From: Sunxiuqinia indica
Lineage (GTDB): Bacteria > Bacteroidota > Bacteroidia > Bacteroidales > Prolixibacteraceae
Length of the DNA stretch: 51,999 nt
Reading direction: 5' to 3'
Assembly: GCF_009847015.1 (NCBI RefSeq)
Contig: NZ_WVEM01000021.1
Location: 1 to 51,999 of the forward strand
This document shows, one piece after another, positions 1 through 8,261 of this stretch; position 1 is the stretch's first letter, and the number at the start of each line of letters is the position of its first letter. The notes under the pieces are model-generated. The model saw only the letters and a list, made by a program, of their open reading frames with translations. It searched no databases and was not told the DNA's origin. Position numbers and translations under genes: made by a program.

Positions 1-240
1 GTCTTTAAAGCCTTGTACGGAATTATTGCGGCTTTTCTACTCTTTGTTGTGCTGTATATTCTTGTCGGGACATTTGCAGCAGTTATGATCTGCATCCCTG
101 CATTTTTTGCTTTCCTGTACCAACTGACCCAGATCCAGAAGAAGCTTGGCCCAATAGGATGGGAGAAAAAGCAGACGGCCAAAAAACTCCCGCAATTTAT
201 CCTGATCAAAAAACGAATCCATCAAACCCAGGAGCAATGA
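1..240 (+). CDS. traF: TraF-like conjugative transfer protein, C-terminal part (5' end outside window)
   Basis: The frame is already open at base 1 (reading VFKALYG...) and stops at 238-240, so this is the C-terminal part of a longer gene. The visible part has one long hydrophobic stretch followed by a basic tail with KLGPIG and a KKLPQFI-like segment. This pattern matches the end of the DUF4133/TraF family, small inner-membrane proteins encoded just before traG in Bacteroidota conjugative transposons; they are thought to act like VirB3 of type IV secretion. The stop codon overlaps the traG start in an ATGA junction, which implies translational coupling. Family assignment rests on the C-terminal pattern and on synteny. 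Confidence 0.7.
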   Translation, partial: VFKALYGIIAAFLLFVVLYILVGTFAAVMICIPAFFAFLYQLTQIQKKLGPIGWEKKQTAKKLPQFILIKKRIHQTQEQ

Positions 241-2657
241 AAGCAACCGACTTAAAGACAATTGAACACGCTTTACCAGTGCTGGGCTTTAAGGAAGACC
301 TACTCGTGTCCAATAACCTGGATATGGGCTTTGGGTTGAAACTCCACCTGCCGGAACTGTTATCCTTTGGCAGGGATCAGCTTTACATGCTGCACGATAC
401 CTTCCAGCGAGTCGTGAACCTATTACCTGCTGGAACACTGCTGCACAAACAGGACTTCTTTTTTGTGGAGCATTTTCAGAAAGGGGGACGAAGCGGTAAG
501 CCAAAGGCTGCAAGCCTGAACGAATGTTACCAGAGCCATTTTGAAGGGCGGTCTTTTCTGAAGCATGAATGTTACCTGTATGTCAGCTTGCTGAACACCG
601 GCCTGTTAAAGAACTACCTGGGGGCAGCTCTGATCTTTTCCCATAAGGCGAGAACGCAAGAAGCCCGACTTGCTGAACAGTTAAAAGAGGTGCGAGCCAA
701 CCTGCTTGCGTTGTTTACTCAAAGTGGGATCAGCTGCGAGCTGGTTCGGCCGGCAGAAGTTATCGGAGATGAAAAAACTCCCGGACTGATTGAACGCTTC
801 CTGACCCTGAACTTTCAGAAAGGGCAGCCGGTATTGGGAGGAATTGATTTTCGTGACCGACTGCGGGTGATGGATCAGTTTGTGGAAATCCTGAGTTTAA
901 GCGACTACTCGCACTTACCATCTGAATTAAGCCCGGCGGGAGAACACCCCACAACAGGACTCCCGGTATCACTAATCTATCCGGTAACTTATGACCTGCC
1001 ATTTTCGCACATCACCAACCAGTTTATCTATGTTCCCGATCAACAAGCGACCAAGTCATTTTTGGAAGGAAGCTACAAACGGATTTACAGTCTATCCAGC
1101 TTTTCCACGGAAAACAAGGTCAATGCCAGCTTGATCGACCAGTTTTTGGATACGGTACAGACTTCTGGTGAGAAAATTGTCAAGGCCCATTTTAATGTGA
1201 TGCTTTTTGACAACTCCATTGGGCAGCTAAAGCAATACAAAAGTGAAACCGGATCGGCACTTTCACTGATCAACTGTTTTCCCTACCAGCATTCGTTTGA
1301 CCTGCCGCTTCTGTTTTTTGCCTGTGTGCCTTTTTCGACCCAGTTGCCGGAGACGGAACTATTCATCACCCAGGTGCCGCAAGCCTGTTGCCTGACCAAT
1401 TTTGAGGGATCAATCCGGAATTCAAAATCGGATTTTACCATCCAGCTGTCAAACAGGCTGGAAGGTTGTCCGGTGCAGCTTGACATTTCTGATGAACCGA
1501 TGGAAAGACACCAGATCCATAACCGGAACAAGCTGGTGATCGGCGGATCCGGTTCCGGAAAATCATTTTTCACCAATCATTTGCTCCGACAATATGCCGA
1601 GAGTGGGAACTGTCATATCGTATTGCTGGATGTCGGAAGAAGCTATGAACTGCTGACCCGTTACCTGGACGAAAAGTTAAAGGATCAGGGCGGTGCGATG
1701 ATGGTGGAGTTCACCCCGGACAGACCGATCTCCTTTAATCCATTCGTGCTGACCGGTGAACCGGATGTAGAACAACGACAGACCATTCTGTCAGTGATCT
1801 TCACCATCTACAAGGAGCATTTATCGGAAATGGAGAAGGATGTGATCTCTCACTCGCTGACCGGGTTTTTCAAAACAACCGGACCGGAACGTTCCTTTAA
1901 CGGCTACTATGAGTTTTGCAAGGAGTTTATTCCAACGCTGGTCAAAAAGCAATCCCTGACGTTTAACAGCCCGGAGTTTTTCTTTATCCTGAGTAAATAC
2001 TACCGGGGAGGGGAATACGATTACCTCTTGAACAAACCCATGCAAACCGATGAGTTTTTCCGCTGTCCATTCCTGGTTTTCGAATTGGATGCGATCAAAG
2101 ACCATCCGATAATCTTTCCGGTGGCCACGCTGATCATCATGGATATTTTCCTCCAAAAGATGCGAAAGTTAAAAGGCGTACGAAAACTCCTCTGTATTGA
2201 AGAGGCCTGGAAGGCCATCGCGACTCCTCAGATGGCCGGATATATCAAGTACTTTTTCAAAACCATCCGCAAGTTTTTTGGAGAAGCCATGGTGGTCACC
2301 CAGGAAGTGGATGATGTGATCTCATCGCCTGTGATCCGGGATGCCATCATCAACAATACCGATACCAGAATCCTGCTGGATATGGGCAAGTTTAAAAATA
2401 AGTTTGAAAAGATCAGTCAGACTTTGGGGCTGTCGGAGTTTCAAAAAGAACAGGTTCTTTCGATTAATAAGAACCTGCCCTCAGACCGCAAGCTCAAAGA
2501 AGTATTTATAAGCCTTGGGAGTTATTCGCGGGTGTTTGCTCTGGAGGTCAGCCGGGCGGAATATTACTGCTACACCTCTGAACAGAAAGAGAAAGAAATG
2601 ATTCTTGGAAAAACCGGGGAGGGAGAGCGCTTTCTGGAAATCCTCAAATCCATGTAA
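237..2657 (+). CDS. traG: TraG, VirB4-like conjugation ATPase
   Basis: This is the energising ATPase of the mating apparatus, on the cytoplasmic side of the inner membrane. A Walker A motif (GGSGSGKS, lysine about residue 442) and a Walker B region (LLCIEEAWKAI) are present, preceded by the long N-terminal region typical of Bacteroidota TraG (DUF3875 type). The open frame extends back to an ATG at 159, but I chose the ATG at 237: AGGAG lies a few bases upstream and the start overlaps the traF stop as ATGA, giving 806 residues. The longer form would overlap traF by more than 80 bases. Family length and gene order (F-G-I-J-K) both fit. Confidence 0.95.
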   Translation: MKATDLKTIEHALPVLGFKEDLLVSNNLDMGFGLKLHLPELLSFGRDQLYMLHDTFQRVVNLLPAGTLLHKQDFFFVEHFQKGGRSGKPKAASLNECYQSHFEGRSFLKHECYLYVSLLNTGLLKNYLGAALIFSHKARTQEARLAEQLKEVRANLLALFTQSGISCELVRPAEVIGDEKTPGLIERFLTLNFQKGQPVLGGIDFRDRLRVMDQFVEILSLSDYSHLPSELSPAGEHPTTGLPVSLIYPVTYDLPFSHITNQFIYVPDQQATKSFLEGSYKRIYSLSSFSTENKVNASLIDQFLDTVQTSGEKIVKAHFNVMLFDNSIGQLKQYKSETGSALSLINCFPYQHSFDLPLLFFACVPFSTQLPETELFITQVPQACCLTNFEGSIRNSKSDFTIQLSNRLEGCPVQLDISDEPMERHQIHNRNKLVIGGSGSGKSFFTNHLLRQYAESGNCHIVLLDVGRSYELLTRYLDEKLKDQGGAMMVEFTPDRPISFNPFVLTGEPDVEQRQTILSVIFTIYKEHLSEMEKDVISHSLTGFFKTTGPERSFNGYYEFCKEFIPTLVKKQSLTFNSPEFFFILSKYYRGGEYDYLLNKPMQTDEFFRCPFLVFELDAIKDHPIIFPVATLIIMDIFLQKMRKLKGVRKLLCIEEAWKAIATPQMAGYIKYFFKTIRKFFGEAMVVTQEVDDVISSPVIRDAIINNTDTRILLDMGKFKNKFEKISQTLGLSEFQKEQVLSINKNLPSDRKLKEVFISLGSYSRVFALEVSRAEYYCYTSEQKEKEMILGKTGEGERFLEILKSM

Positions 2658-2787
2658 CCAATCATTGAAACAACGAAAAACAATTGTAACGAACATGAAT
2701 TTTCATTCTTCAAATTCGCAAACAAGAAGAATTAAAATTCATCGAGAGTTCCATCGAATACAAAACGAAATAAACAATTTTAATGAG

Positions 2788-3450
2788 ATGAAAACGAGAA
2801 ACAAACAAGCCATTCTGCTATTAATAGCCACACTAACCCTTCTGGGGATCTTTCAGAAACAAGCGGTCAGCCAGGCACCGGTAACCGATGTGGGTGCCGG
2901 TATCCAACGCGAAGCTTTGTGGACCGAAGAGAAAGGTATCCTATCCAAAATCAACTGGTACAACGTCTTGATCAAAGCCCTGAATGGAGACATTAAGGGG
3001 CTCACGGGAGAACTGCTGGGTATCGACCAGCAGATGCTGGAAAGCCTGGAGAAGGTCAGTGCCCTGATCAAGGATTACAAGCGGGTACAGCAAACCCGGG
3101 AACTGCTGGGCAAGATCATGGTCGTTTATACTGAGAAAGTGCCCAGGCTGGTGCAGGATCAAAATTTTACCAACCAGCAGGCTGCTGTGATTGTCCAGTC
3201 CTTTGACCTGATATTGGATGACAGCCGGCAACTGACCAGCACGGTGCTCAATACGATTCTGAAGGACAAGCTGTTTCTGATGGATGATAAACAGCGGTAT
3301 GACACCATCAATGAAATCTACGAAGATGTCCGCCGTCATTACGGCACGATCTGCTACCTCTACAACAAACTACTCTATGCCTCCTACCTAAAAAGCCAGG
3401 AAAACGGCACGCTGGAAAACTTCGCTCACTACTACAGCCTCTACCAGTAA
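2788..3450 (+). CDS. traI: TraI-like (DUF4141) exported conjugation protein
   Basis: The protein has 220 residues. The chosen ATG at 2788 begins a clear signal peptide (MKTRNK, then a hydrophobic core ending near AVSQA). The frame is open upstream to 2605, inside the end of traG, but that extension is basic and low in complexity and would bury the signal sequence. The mature part is mostly helical, with heptad-like leucines and no catalytic motif. DUF4141/TraI proteins at this place in CTnDOT-type operons are thought to be periplasmic, VirB5-like parts of the mating channel. The assignment rests on position, signal peptide, size and helical character. Confidence 0.75.
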   Translation: MKTRNKQAILLLIATLTLLGIFQKQAVSQAPVTDVGAGIQREALWTEEKGILSKINWYNVLIKALNGDIKGLTGELLGIDQQMLESLEKVSALIKDYKRVQQTRELLGKIMVVYTEKVPRLVQDQNFTNQQAAVIVQSFDLILDDSRQLTSTVLNTILKDKLFLMDDKQRYDTINEIYEDVRRHYGTICYLYNKLLYASYLKSQENGTLENFAHYYSLYQ

Positions 3451-3521
3451 AGGATCAGTAGTAGCGATGAACCGGAAATAAGCAAGAGAAAACAACAACA
3501 ATAACCACAAATCAGAAGATC

Positions 3522-4247
3522 ATGAAACTATCATTACTACTCCTTGGAATTAGTTTAAGTGCCAGTATATCAACTACCATAGCTTTGAAGGAAGCCAATG
3601 CCCAACTGGTGGATGTAAAGCCCTGGCACGGTTATTACCCGCAGATGAATAACAGCTATCCCTTAAGCTTTGTCGCTTTCAAAGGCTGGTTGTTTCCAAC
3701 GCCTCATGTTTTTGTCCGCAGCTGGCCCACCCACTATTATATTGAACTGGGAGCCCTGCCGGTTTCAGATGCCGGAGAATATGGGGGGAAAACGAAAACC
3801 GGCCTGCTTCGAATTGCTGCCAAACTGCTGGAGAGAAGCCAGATGAAAGGACGGCATGCGGAGACCAGCCAGATTAAGAACAACAAAGAACTCCAAAAAC
3901 AAATCAATCAAAAACTCTTTGATGCCCGAAAGGATGAGCTGCCGGATATTTATCGGCTTTCTGATCAGTTTATTTCTCTTTACAGAAAACTGGGGAGTTT
4001 TGATCAGCTTGAAAACTCGGGTGGCGTAAAGAAGATCCTGCAAGCAGAAGCCGATGAACTACTGATGCGCTTTTTGATGGTCAACCTGTTGGAAGTCGAC
4101 CACGGAGAGAAACTGAAATCCTTTGCCGCCATCAAAACTGAACTTGGCCATTTAGCAGGAGAGACTGACTACACCTATCGGAAATTCCTTCACCTGCTAG
4201 TCATGGGAAAAGGACAGGAGGGAAGCTATGCCTTTCTGATCCGATAG
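3522..4247 (+). CDS. Secreted protein of unknown function in the tra operon
   Basis: I do not recognise this 241-residue protein. It starts with a typical signal peptide (hydrophobic core, cleavage probably near EANAQ). A tryptophan/tyrosine-rich segment follows (HGYYPQMNNSYPLSF, then AFKGWLFPTPHVFVRSWPTH, about residues 40-75). After a short glycine-rich linker the rest (about 95-241) is charged and helical. It sits where traI and traJ are normally adjacent, in the same direction with short gaps, so it is probably exported with the mating pore. It could be a pore accessory, a VirB5- or VirB7-like surface component, or cargo. No function can be assigned from sequence alone. Confidence 0.6.
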   Translation: MKLSLLLLGISLSASISTTIALKEANAQLVDVKPWHGYYPQMNNSYPLSFVAFKGWLFPTPHVFVRSWPTHYYIELGALPVSDAGEYGGKTKTGLLRIAAKLLERSQMKGRHAETSQIKNNKELQKQINQKLFDARKDELPDIYRLSDQFISLYRKLGSFDQLENSGGVKKILQAEADELLMRFLMVNLLEVDHGEKLKSFAAIKTELGHLAGETDYTYRKFLHLLVMGKGQEGSYAFLIR

Positions 4248-4291
4248 AACCTGCCAATCACAATTATCATTCATTAAATAATCAAACAAAA

Positions 4292-5242
4292 ATGCTATTA
4301 CAAGTGATTACAACCGATGGATTTTTCGCCTTCACCGACACCATGATTCAGGCCGGGATTGACAATGCCGGAATGCTGATTGATATGGCCAGGGCCATAG
4401 GTGGAATTGCAGCTTTCTTTTATATCGCAAAACGGATCTATGAGCAGCTGATCGCTGATAGCCCGGTTTTTCTGCTACCGTTGCTCCGCCCTTTTGCCCT
4501 GGTGCTGGTACTAAGCTTCTGGAGCCCTTTTATTCACCTGCTGATGGTGCCAACCAAAGGGTTGACCCACCTTTCGGAATCAATCTATGCGGATAAGAAA
4601 CACCTGGTTGCAGAAAAACTGGAGGAAAAGCAGGAGGCCATTCTGGCAGTTGACCTGCCCCTGTTTGATGAGAACCAGGAAAAGGAAGCTGCTCTCTGGG
4701 ATAAAGGGATCAACCTGTTATTGACGACCTACAACATCATTTCCGGCAGGGCACTGCAGCACCAGATCAATTTATACATCATGGATGCTTTGAGACAAGT
4801 CCTGGAATCCCTGTTTGAAGTGCTGGTTTATTTGGTTGCATTTCTTCGCACTGTATTCTGTGTGTTGCTGGTGGTCTTTGGACCTCTTGTTTTTGCGCTT
4901 TCGATCTTCGATGGTTTTCAGGAAAACTACCTCCAATGGATCGCCAGGTTTATCAATGTCAACCTGTATTTGCCCATTGCCTTACTTGTTCTTTCACTGG
5001 TTCAGGAAGTACTGATCTTTGTATTGGATGCCGAGATTGCACAAATCCAGTCGATGCCCATTTACCAGCCGTCCCTGTTTTTTGTTTCCAACCTGATCGT
5101 TCCGGTTTGCGGGATTATCGGGATGGCGATGGTTCCTAAAATCGCTTCCTGGATTGTCCATGCTTCGGGGACTAATTCCGGAGGAGGAAGGTTGATTCGG
5201 ACTGCAGCTGTCATGGCAGCGACCAAAGGAGCAATGCGTTAA
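4292..5242 (+). CDS. traJ: TraJ, polytopic VirB6-like conjugation protein
   Basis: The 316-residue protein has several strongly hydrophobic segments (about residues 35-50, 65-90, 165-210, 220-250 and 260-290) separated by a charged loop (about 95-135). This profile matches TraJ of Bacteroidota conjugative transposons, an inner-membrane channel component comparable to VirB6. The C-terminus ends in a glycine/serine-rich turn and a basic tail. It is followed 23 bases later by traK, which supports one operon. The family call rests on topology, size and order. Confidence 0.85.
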   Translation: MLLQVITTDGFFAFTDTMIQAGIDNAGMLIDMARAIGGIAAFFYIAKRIYEQLIADSPVFLLPLLRPFALVLVLSFWSPFIHLLMVPTKGLTHLSESIYADKKHLVAEKLEEKQEAILAVDLPLFDENQEKEAALWDKGINLLLTTYNIISGRALQHQINLYIMDALRQVLESLFEVLVYLVAFLRTVFCVLLVVFGPLVFALSIFDGFQENYLQWIARFINVNLYLPIALLVLSLVQEVLIFVLDAEIAQIQSMPIYQPSLFFVSNLIVPVCGIIGMAMVPKIASWIVHASGTNSGGGRLIRTAAVMAATKGAMR

Positions 5243-5265
5243 TAACAATAAAATTCCAATGATCA

Positions 5266-5892
5266 ATGAGAAAGTTATTTGATATCCAGCGAAAATTCCG
5301 GTTTACCGTGTATGTGCTTCTGTCCGTCAGTATCGGTCTGGTCGGATTGAGTGGCTATATCTTCACCCTTTCGCTTAAAATGACCGATCAGTCCCGACAG
5401 AAAATTTATGTGTTGGATAATGGAAAATCCCTGTTGGTAGCACTTCGGGAAGACATTTCCGAAAACCGGGATGCTGAAGCGAGGGATCACGTGAAACGAT
5501 TCCATGAACTGTTTTTTACCCTGGAACCGGACAAGGAGTACATTGAAAATAATATCAGGGAAGCCCTGTATCTGGCTGATCGTTCTGCGATGGTACAATA
5601 CCAGTCTTTTAAGGAAAACAATGTTTATAACCAGGTGATTGCCTCGGATATCAGCATGACTGTGGAGACTGATTCGGTAAAACTCAACTTTTCAGCTTAC
5701 CCGTATCGGTTTAGCTATTTCGGGAAACAGAAGATTGTCCGAACATCGAATATCACGATCCGCAAGCTGCAAACGACAGGCCAGCTGCGCAACATCTCAA
5801 GGACCGATCATAATCCGCATGGTTTTTTGATCGAAAGCTGGCGAATCGTGGATAATACGGATCTGGAAACGATCCGGCGGAAATCATTTTAA
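5266..5892 (+). CDS. traK: TraK, VirB8-like conjugation protein
   Basis: The 208-residue bitopic protein has a short cytoplasmic N-terminus, one transmembrane helix at about residues 15-36 and a periplasmic domain. The FHELFFTLEPDKEYIENNI segment and the late FLIESW..VDNTDLE tail resemble TraK of CTnDOT-type elements, a VirB8-like scaffold of the inner-membrane complex. It lies between traJ and a traL-like gene, with 18 bases to the next start. Confidence 0.88.
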   Translation: MRKLFDIQRKFRFTVYVLLSVSIGLVGLSGYIFTLSLKMTDQSRQKIYVLDNGKSLLVALREDISENRDAEARDHVKRFHELFFTLEPDKEYIENNIREALYLADRSAMVQYQSFKENNVYNQVIASDISMTVETDSVKLNFSAYPYRFSYFGKQKIVRTSNITIRKLQTTGQLRNISRTDHNPHGFLIESWRIVDNTDLETIRRKSF

Positions 5893-5910
5893 ACGTAAAA
5901 AAGAAAGCCC

Positions 5911-6255
5911 ATGCAAAACAAGAAGCAACAGAAAACCGCGCCTCCCAAATTTAAGGACATCAGCAGATATACCAGGTGGGTGGCCAGGCTGGATCAGCAG
6001 GATGAAAGACTCAGCCCTGCAAAACGCAGGAGAAAGTGGCTACTCTTATTTGGGATCTCGTTATTGTCTTTTGCCCTGTCCTTTGTATTCTTTCCCTCTG
6101 TCAGGCTGGATCATGAAGTGTTAAGCAGCCCGGCTTTAACGATGGAGCAGGCCGAATCAAAATACCCGGCCACCCATCCCTTTGAAATGCCGGCCGATTC
6201 TTTTGAAAACCTTTTAAAACGAAAAATCGATGAACGCGTTTTTGAAGAAAAATAA
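5911..6255 (+). CDS. traL: TraL-like small membrane protein
   Basis: The 114-residue protein has a basic N-terminal half including LSPAKRRRKW, a single transmembrane helix (about 47-65) and an acidic periplasmic tail. TraL proteins of Bacteroidota conjugative transposons have this size, a similar basic stretch before the helix, and this position between traK and traM. Its 3' end overlaps the traM start by 26 bases, which suggests coupled translation. Sequence conservation in TraL is low, so the call leans on position. Confidence 0.65.
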   Translation: MQNKKQQKTAPPKFKDISRYTRWVARLDQQDERLSPAKRRRKWLLLFGISLLSFALSFVFFPSVRLDHEVLSSPALTMEQAESKYPATHPFEMPADSFENLLKRKIDERVFEEK

Positions 6256-7387
6256 GGCCTTGCTAATCTTACCATTGGCGCTGCTTCCTTTTGTGATATT
6301 GATCTTTTATATCCTGGGAGGGGGCGAACATGCCAATTCAGGAAGAGATATGGGAGAACCAACGTCCGGCAGGGGACAGACCGGTGCCAATTATAAGCTT
6401 CCAGAAGCCGACCGTTCGATTGAGATCAGGGATAAGATGGAGGCTTATCAAAACACGAAAGACCTGGTTGTTTCCACGCAAGACTACCATATCCGGGGAA
6501 ATTATCTGCCAAAAAATGAGGATGTGAGTAGTCTAGCTTCTGAAGACTCTGTAACCGTTTTTGAAGATTCAATATCAGCCGAAATTAATATCAATGTTTC
6601 CAATAATCTTTTGGCGCATATCAAAAACAAGGAAAAGCAGGTTCGAAAGGAATTGGTAGAAAATAACCAGCGTCACGGAGGAAGTCAAACCGTCTCGCCA
6701 GCAGAACCTGTCATCAAACCAAAGCCCGAACAAGCAGTTCGGTTGCAGAAAACCGGCATTGAGGAACTGGACAAGGTGTTTAATGAAAATATCAGTTTAA
6801 ACCGAGCAAATGATTCCCTGAGCTTTCACCTGAAACAGACAAACCAAAAACTGAAGGAACTGGAAGAAAGACAAACAGCAAGCTTTGAGCTTGAAAAAGA
6901 ACCGGTAAATGGTTTTGGTAACGGATCAAAGTCAACGCCCCTGATTAAAGTGGAAGTTTATGAAACTACAACAGTACTGAATGGCAACCGGGTTAAACTT
7001 CGATTACTGGAAGACTGCCGGGTAAATGGAAATCACGTTTCAAAGAACACCTTCCTGTACGGAGTCTGTCAGATCAAACATGAACGCCTCCAGATCCGTG
7101 TACGCCAGCTGCCAATCGATGAAAGCTTTTTGCCGGTTGATTTGGTGATCCATGATCTGGACGGTCTCGCGGGACTATATGTTCCGGACAATGCCGCCCG
7201 CAAAGTAGCTAAAGAGGTGGGCAGTTCGACCAATACCTCCTCTTTGTTTGGAGTCACTGCTGATCCGCTGACTTATGCCGGCGTTCGGGCAGCTGATAAA
7301 ACAGCCCAATCGCTTTTTAAGACGATCCGCCTGAAAAAGGTAACCATCAAGAAAAATACCCTGGTCTATTTAGTCAATCAAAAATAA
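6230..7387 (+). CDS. traM: TraM, VirB10-like conjugation protein
   Basis: The protein has 385 residues with one N-terminal transmembrane helix (about 9-30). A long low-complexity, charged periplasmic stretch with coiled-coil character (about 120-230) follows, then a conserved C-terminal beta-rich domain (about 235-385). The C-terminal part contains the LLEDCRVNG..V.KNTFLYGV pattern common in TraM of CTnDOT-type elements. TraM bridges inner and outer membranes much as VirB10 does. The start overlaps the previous gene; traN begins six bases after the stop. Confidence 0.9.
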   Translation: MNAFLKKNKALLILPLALLPFVILIFYILGGGEHANSGRDMGEPTSGRGQTGANYKLPEADRSIEIRDKMEAYQNTKDLVVSTQDYHIRGNYLPKNEDVSSLASEDSVTVFEDSISAEININVSNNLLAHIKNKEKQVRKELVENNQRHGGSQTVSPAEPVIKPKPEQAVRLQKTGIEELDKVFNENISLNRANDSLSFHLKQTNQKLKELEERQTASFELEKEPVNGFGNGSKSTPLIKVEVYETTTVLNGNRVKLRLLEDCRVNGNHVSKNTFLYGVCQIKHERLQIRVRQLPIDESFLPVDLVIHDLDGLAGLYVPDNAARKVAKEVGSSTNTSSLFGVTADPLTYAGVRAADKTAQSLFKTIRLKKVTIKKNTLVYLVNQK

Positions 7388-7392
7388 CACCC

Positions 7393-8193
7393 ATGAAAAC
7401 TTTATTAATCATTATTCTGCTATCGATTTCTCAACTACCGGTCATTTCACAAAACAGGCTGTCTGTTACCGAACATAAAGCCACCCACCTGGTTTGCCCG
7501 GACAGGATTTCTTACCTGCAGGTGGGGGATCCCACACTAATTTTGGCAGAGAAAGTTCCTGAACTTCCCAACATGGTAAGGATTAAGGCGACACAGCCTT
7601 TTGAAAAAGAGTCTTCCCTGACCATCGTTTGTGCCGGCCGTGTTTACTCGTTGCTGATAAATTATCGGGATACCGATGAGATCACCTATAAGCTGGAATC
7701 CTTTCAATCCCAAAAGGCTGGGAAATATACCGGAGGGATGATGCCGGACTATGTCCTGAAGGAACTTTGTGATCAGGTTCTTGCCAAACGACACAGTCAT
7801 GTCAGGCGTAGAAAGCTTGACAAGGACGGAATCCGATTGAAGTTGAAAAATATTTACCTGAGTGGTGATGCCCTGCTTTTAGAACTGGAGATTTCCAATA
7901 AAACCAATGTAGCCTACCGTGTGGACGGTTTCCATTGGTGGATTGATGACAGGAAGCAGCATAAGGCCACCAATGTTCAGGAATACGAGATTGTTCCAGT
8001 CTATCAGCGATATGATCTGAAAGTGATCCCCGGAGGAACTACGATCCGGGAAGTCTTTGTCTTTCCGAAGCTGACAATCCCTGGTCAACGGATCCTACGA
8101 ATCGAACTACTTGAAAAAGCACTGGGTAATACCGGTCGAAATCTGAGTTTGGAGGTTAAAAACAAGGACATCTTAAGAGCCCTGAAATTATAG
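7393..8193 (+). CDS. traN: TraN, VirB9-like (DUF4138) conjugation protein
   Basis: The 266-residue exported protein has a signal peptide ending near QLPVISQ. It then shows the DUF4138 pattern: an N-terminal strand region with KATHLVCPDRISYLQVGD, a central linker with basic KRHSHVRRRK, and a C-terminal domain with LEISNKTNVAYRVDG. TraN is the outer-membrane-associated, VirB9-like partner of TraM. It is the last recognisable pore gene here; no traO, traP or traQ follows. Confidence 0.88.
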   Translation: MKTLLIIILLSISQLPVISQNRLSVTEHKATHLVCPDRISYLQVGDPTLILAEKVPELPNMVRIKATQPFEKESSLTIVCAGRVYSLLINYRDTDEITYKLESFQSQKAGKYTGGMMPDYVLKELCDQVLAKRHSHVRRRKLDKDGIRLKLKNIYLSGDALLLELEISNKTNVAYRVDGFHWWIDDRKQHKATNVQEYEIVPVYQRYDLKVIPGGTTIREVFVFPKLTIPGQRILRIELLEKALGNTGRNLSLEVKNKDILRALKL

Positions 8194-8206
8194 CTTCAAA
8201 CAAATC

Positions 8207-8222
8207 ATCACCGATCGGTGAT
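8207..8222. promoter_or_regulatory. Perfect 16-bp palindrome between traN and the coupling-protein gene
   Basis: ATCACCGATCGGTGAT is a perfect inverted repeat in the 68-base gap between traN and the coupling-protein gene. It is not followed by a T-run, so it is a poor terminator and more like a protein-binding site. Its role is unknown. Confidence 0.45.
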
Positions 8223-8261
8223 CCTGAATATCGAACATTCTAATGCTTAAATCTTTCAATA

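Noticed and set aside
159-236. Longer N-terminus for TraG from the ATG at 159
   Set aside because: It would overlap traF by over 80 bases; the ATG at 237 has AGGAG upstream and an ATGA overlap with the traF stop.
1821-2156. Minus-strand frame of 111 residues inside traG
   Set aside because: It overlaps conserved TraG coding sequence and has no support of its own.
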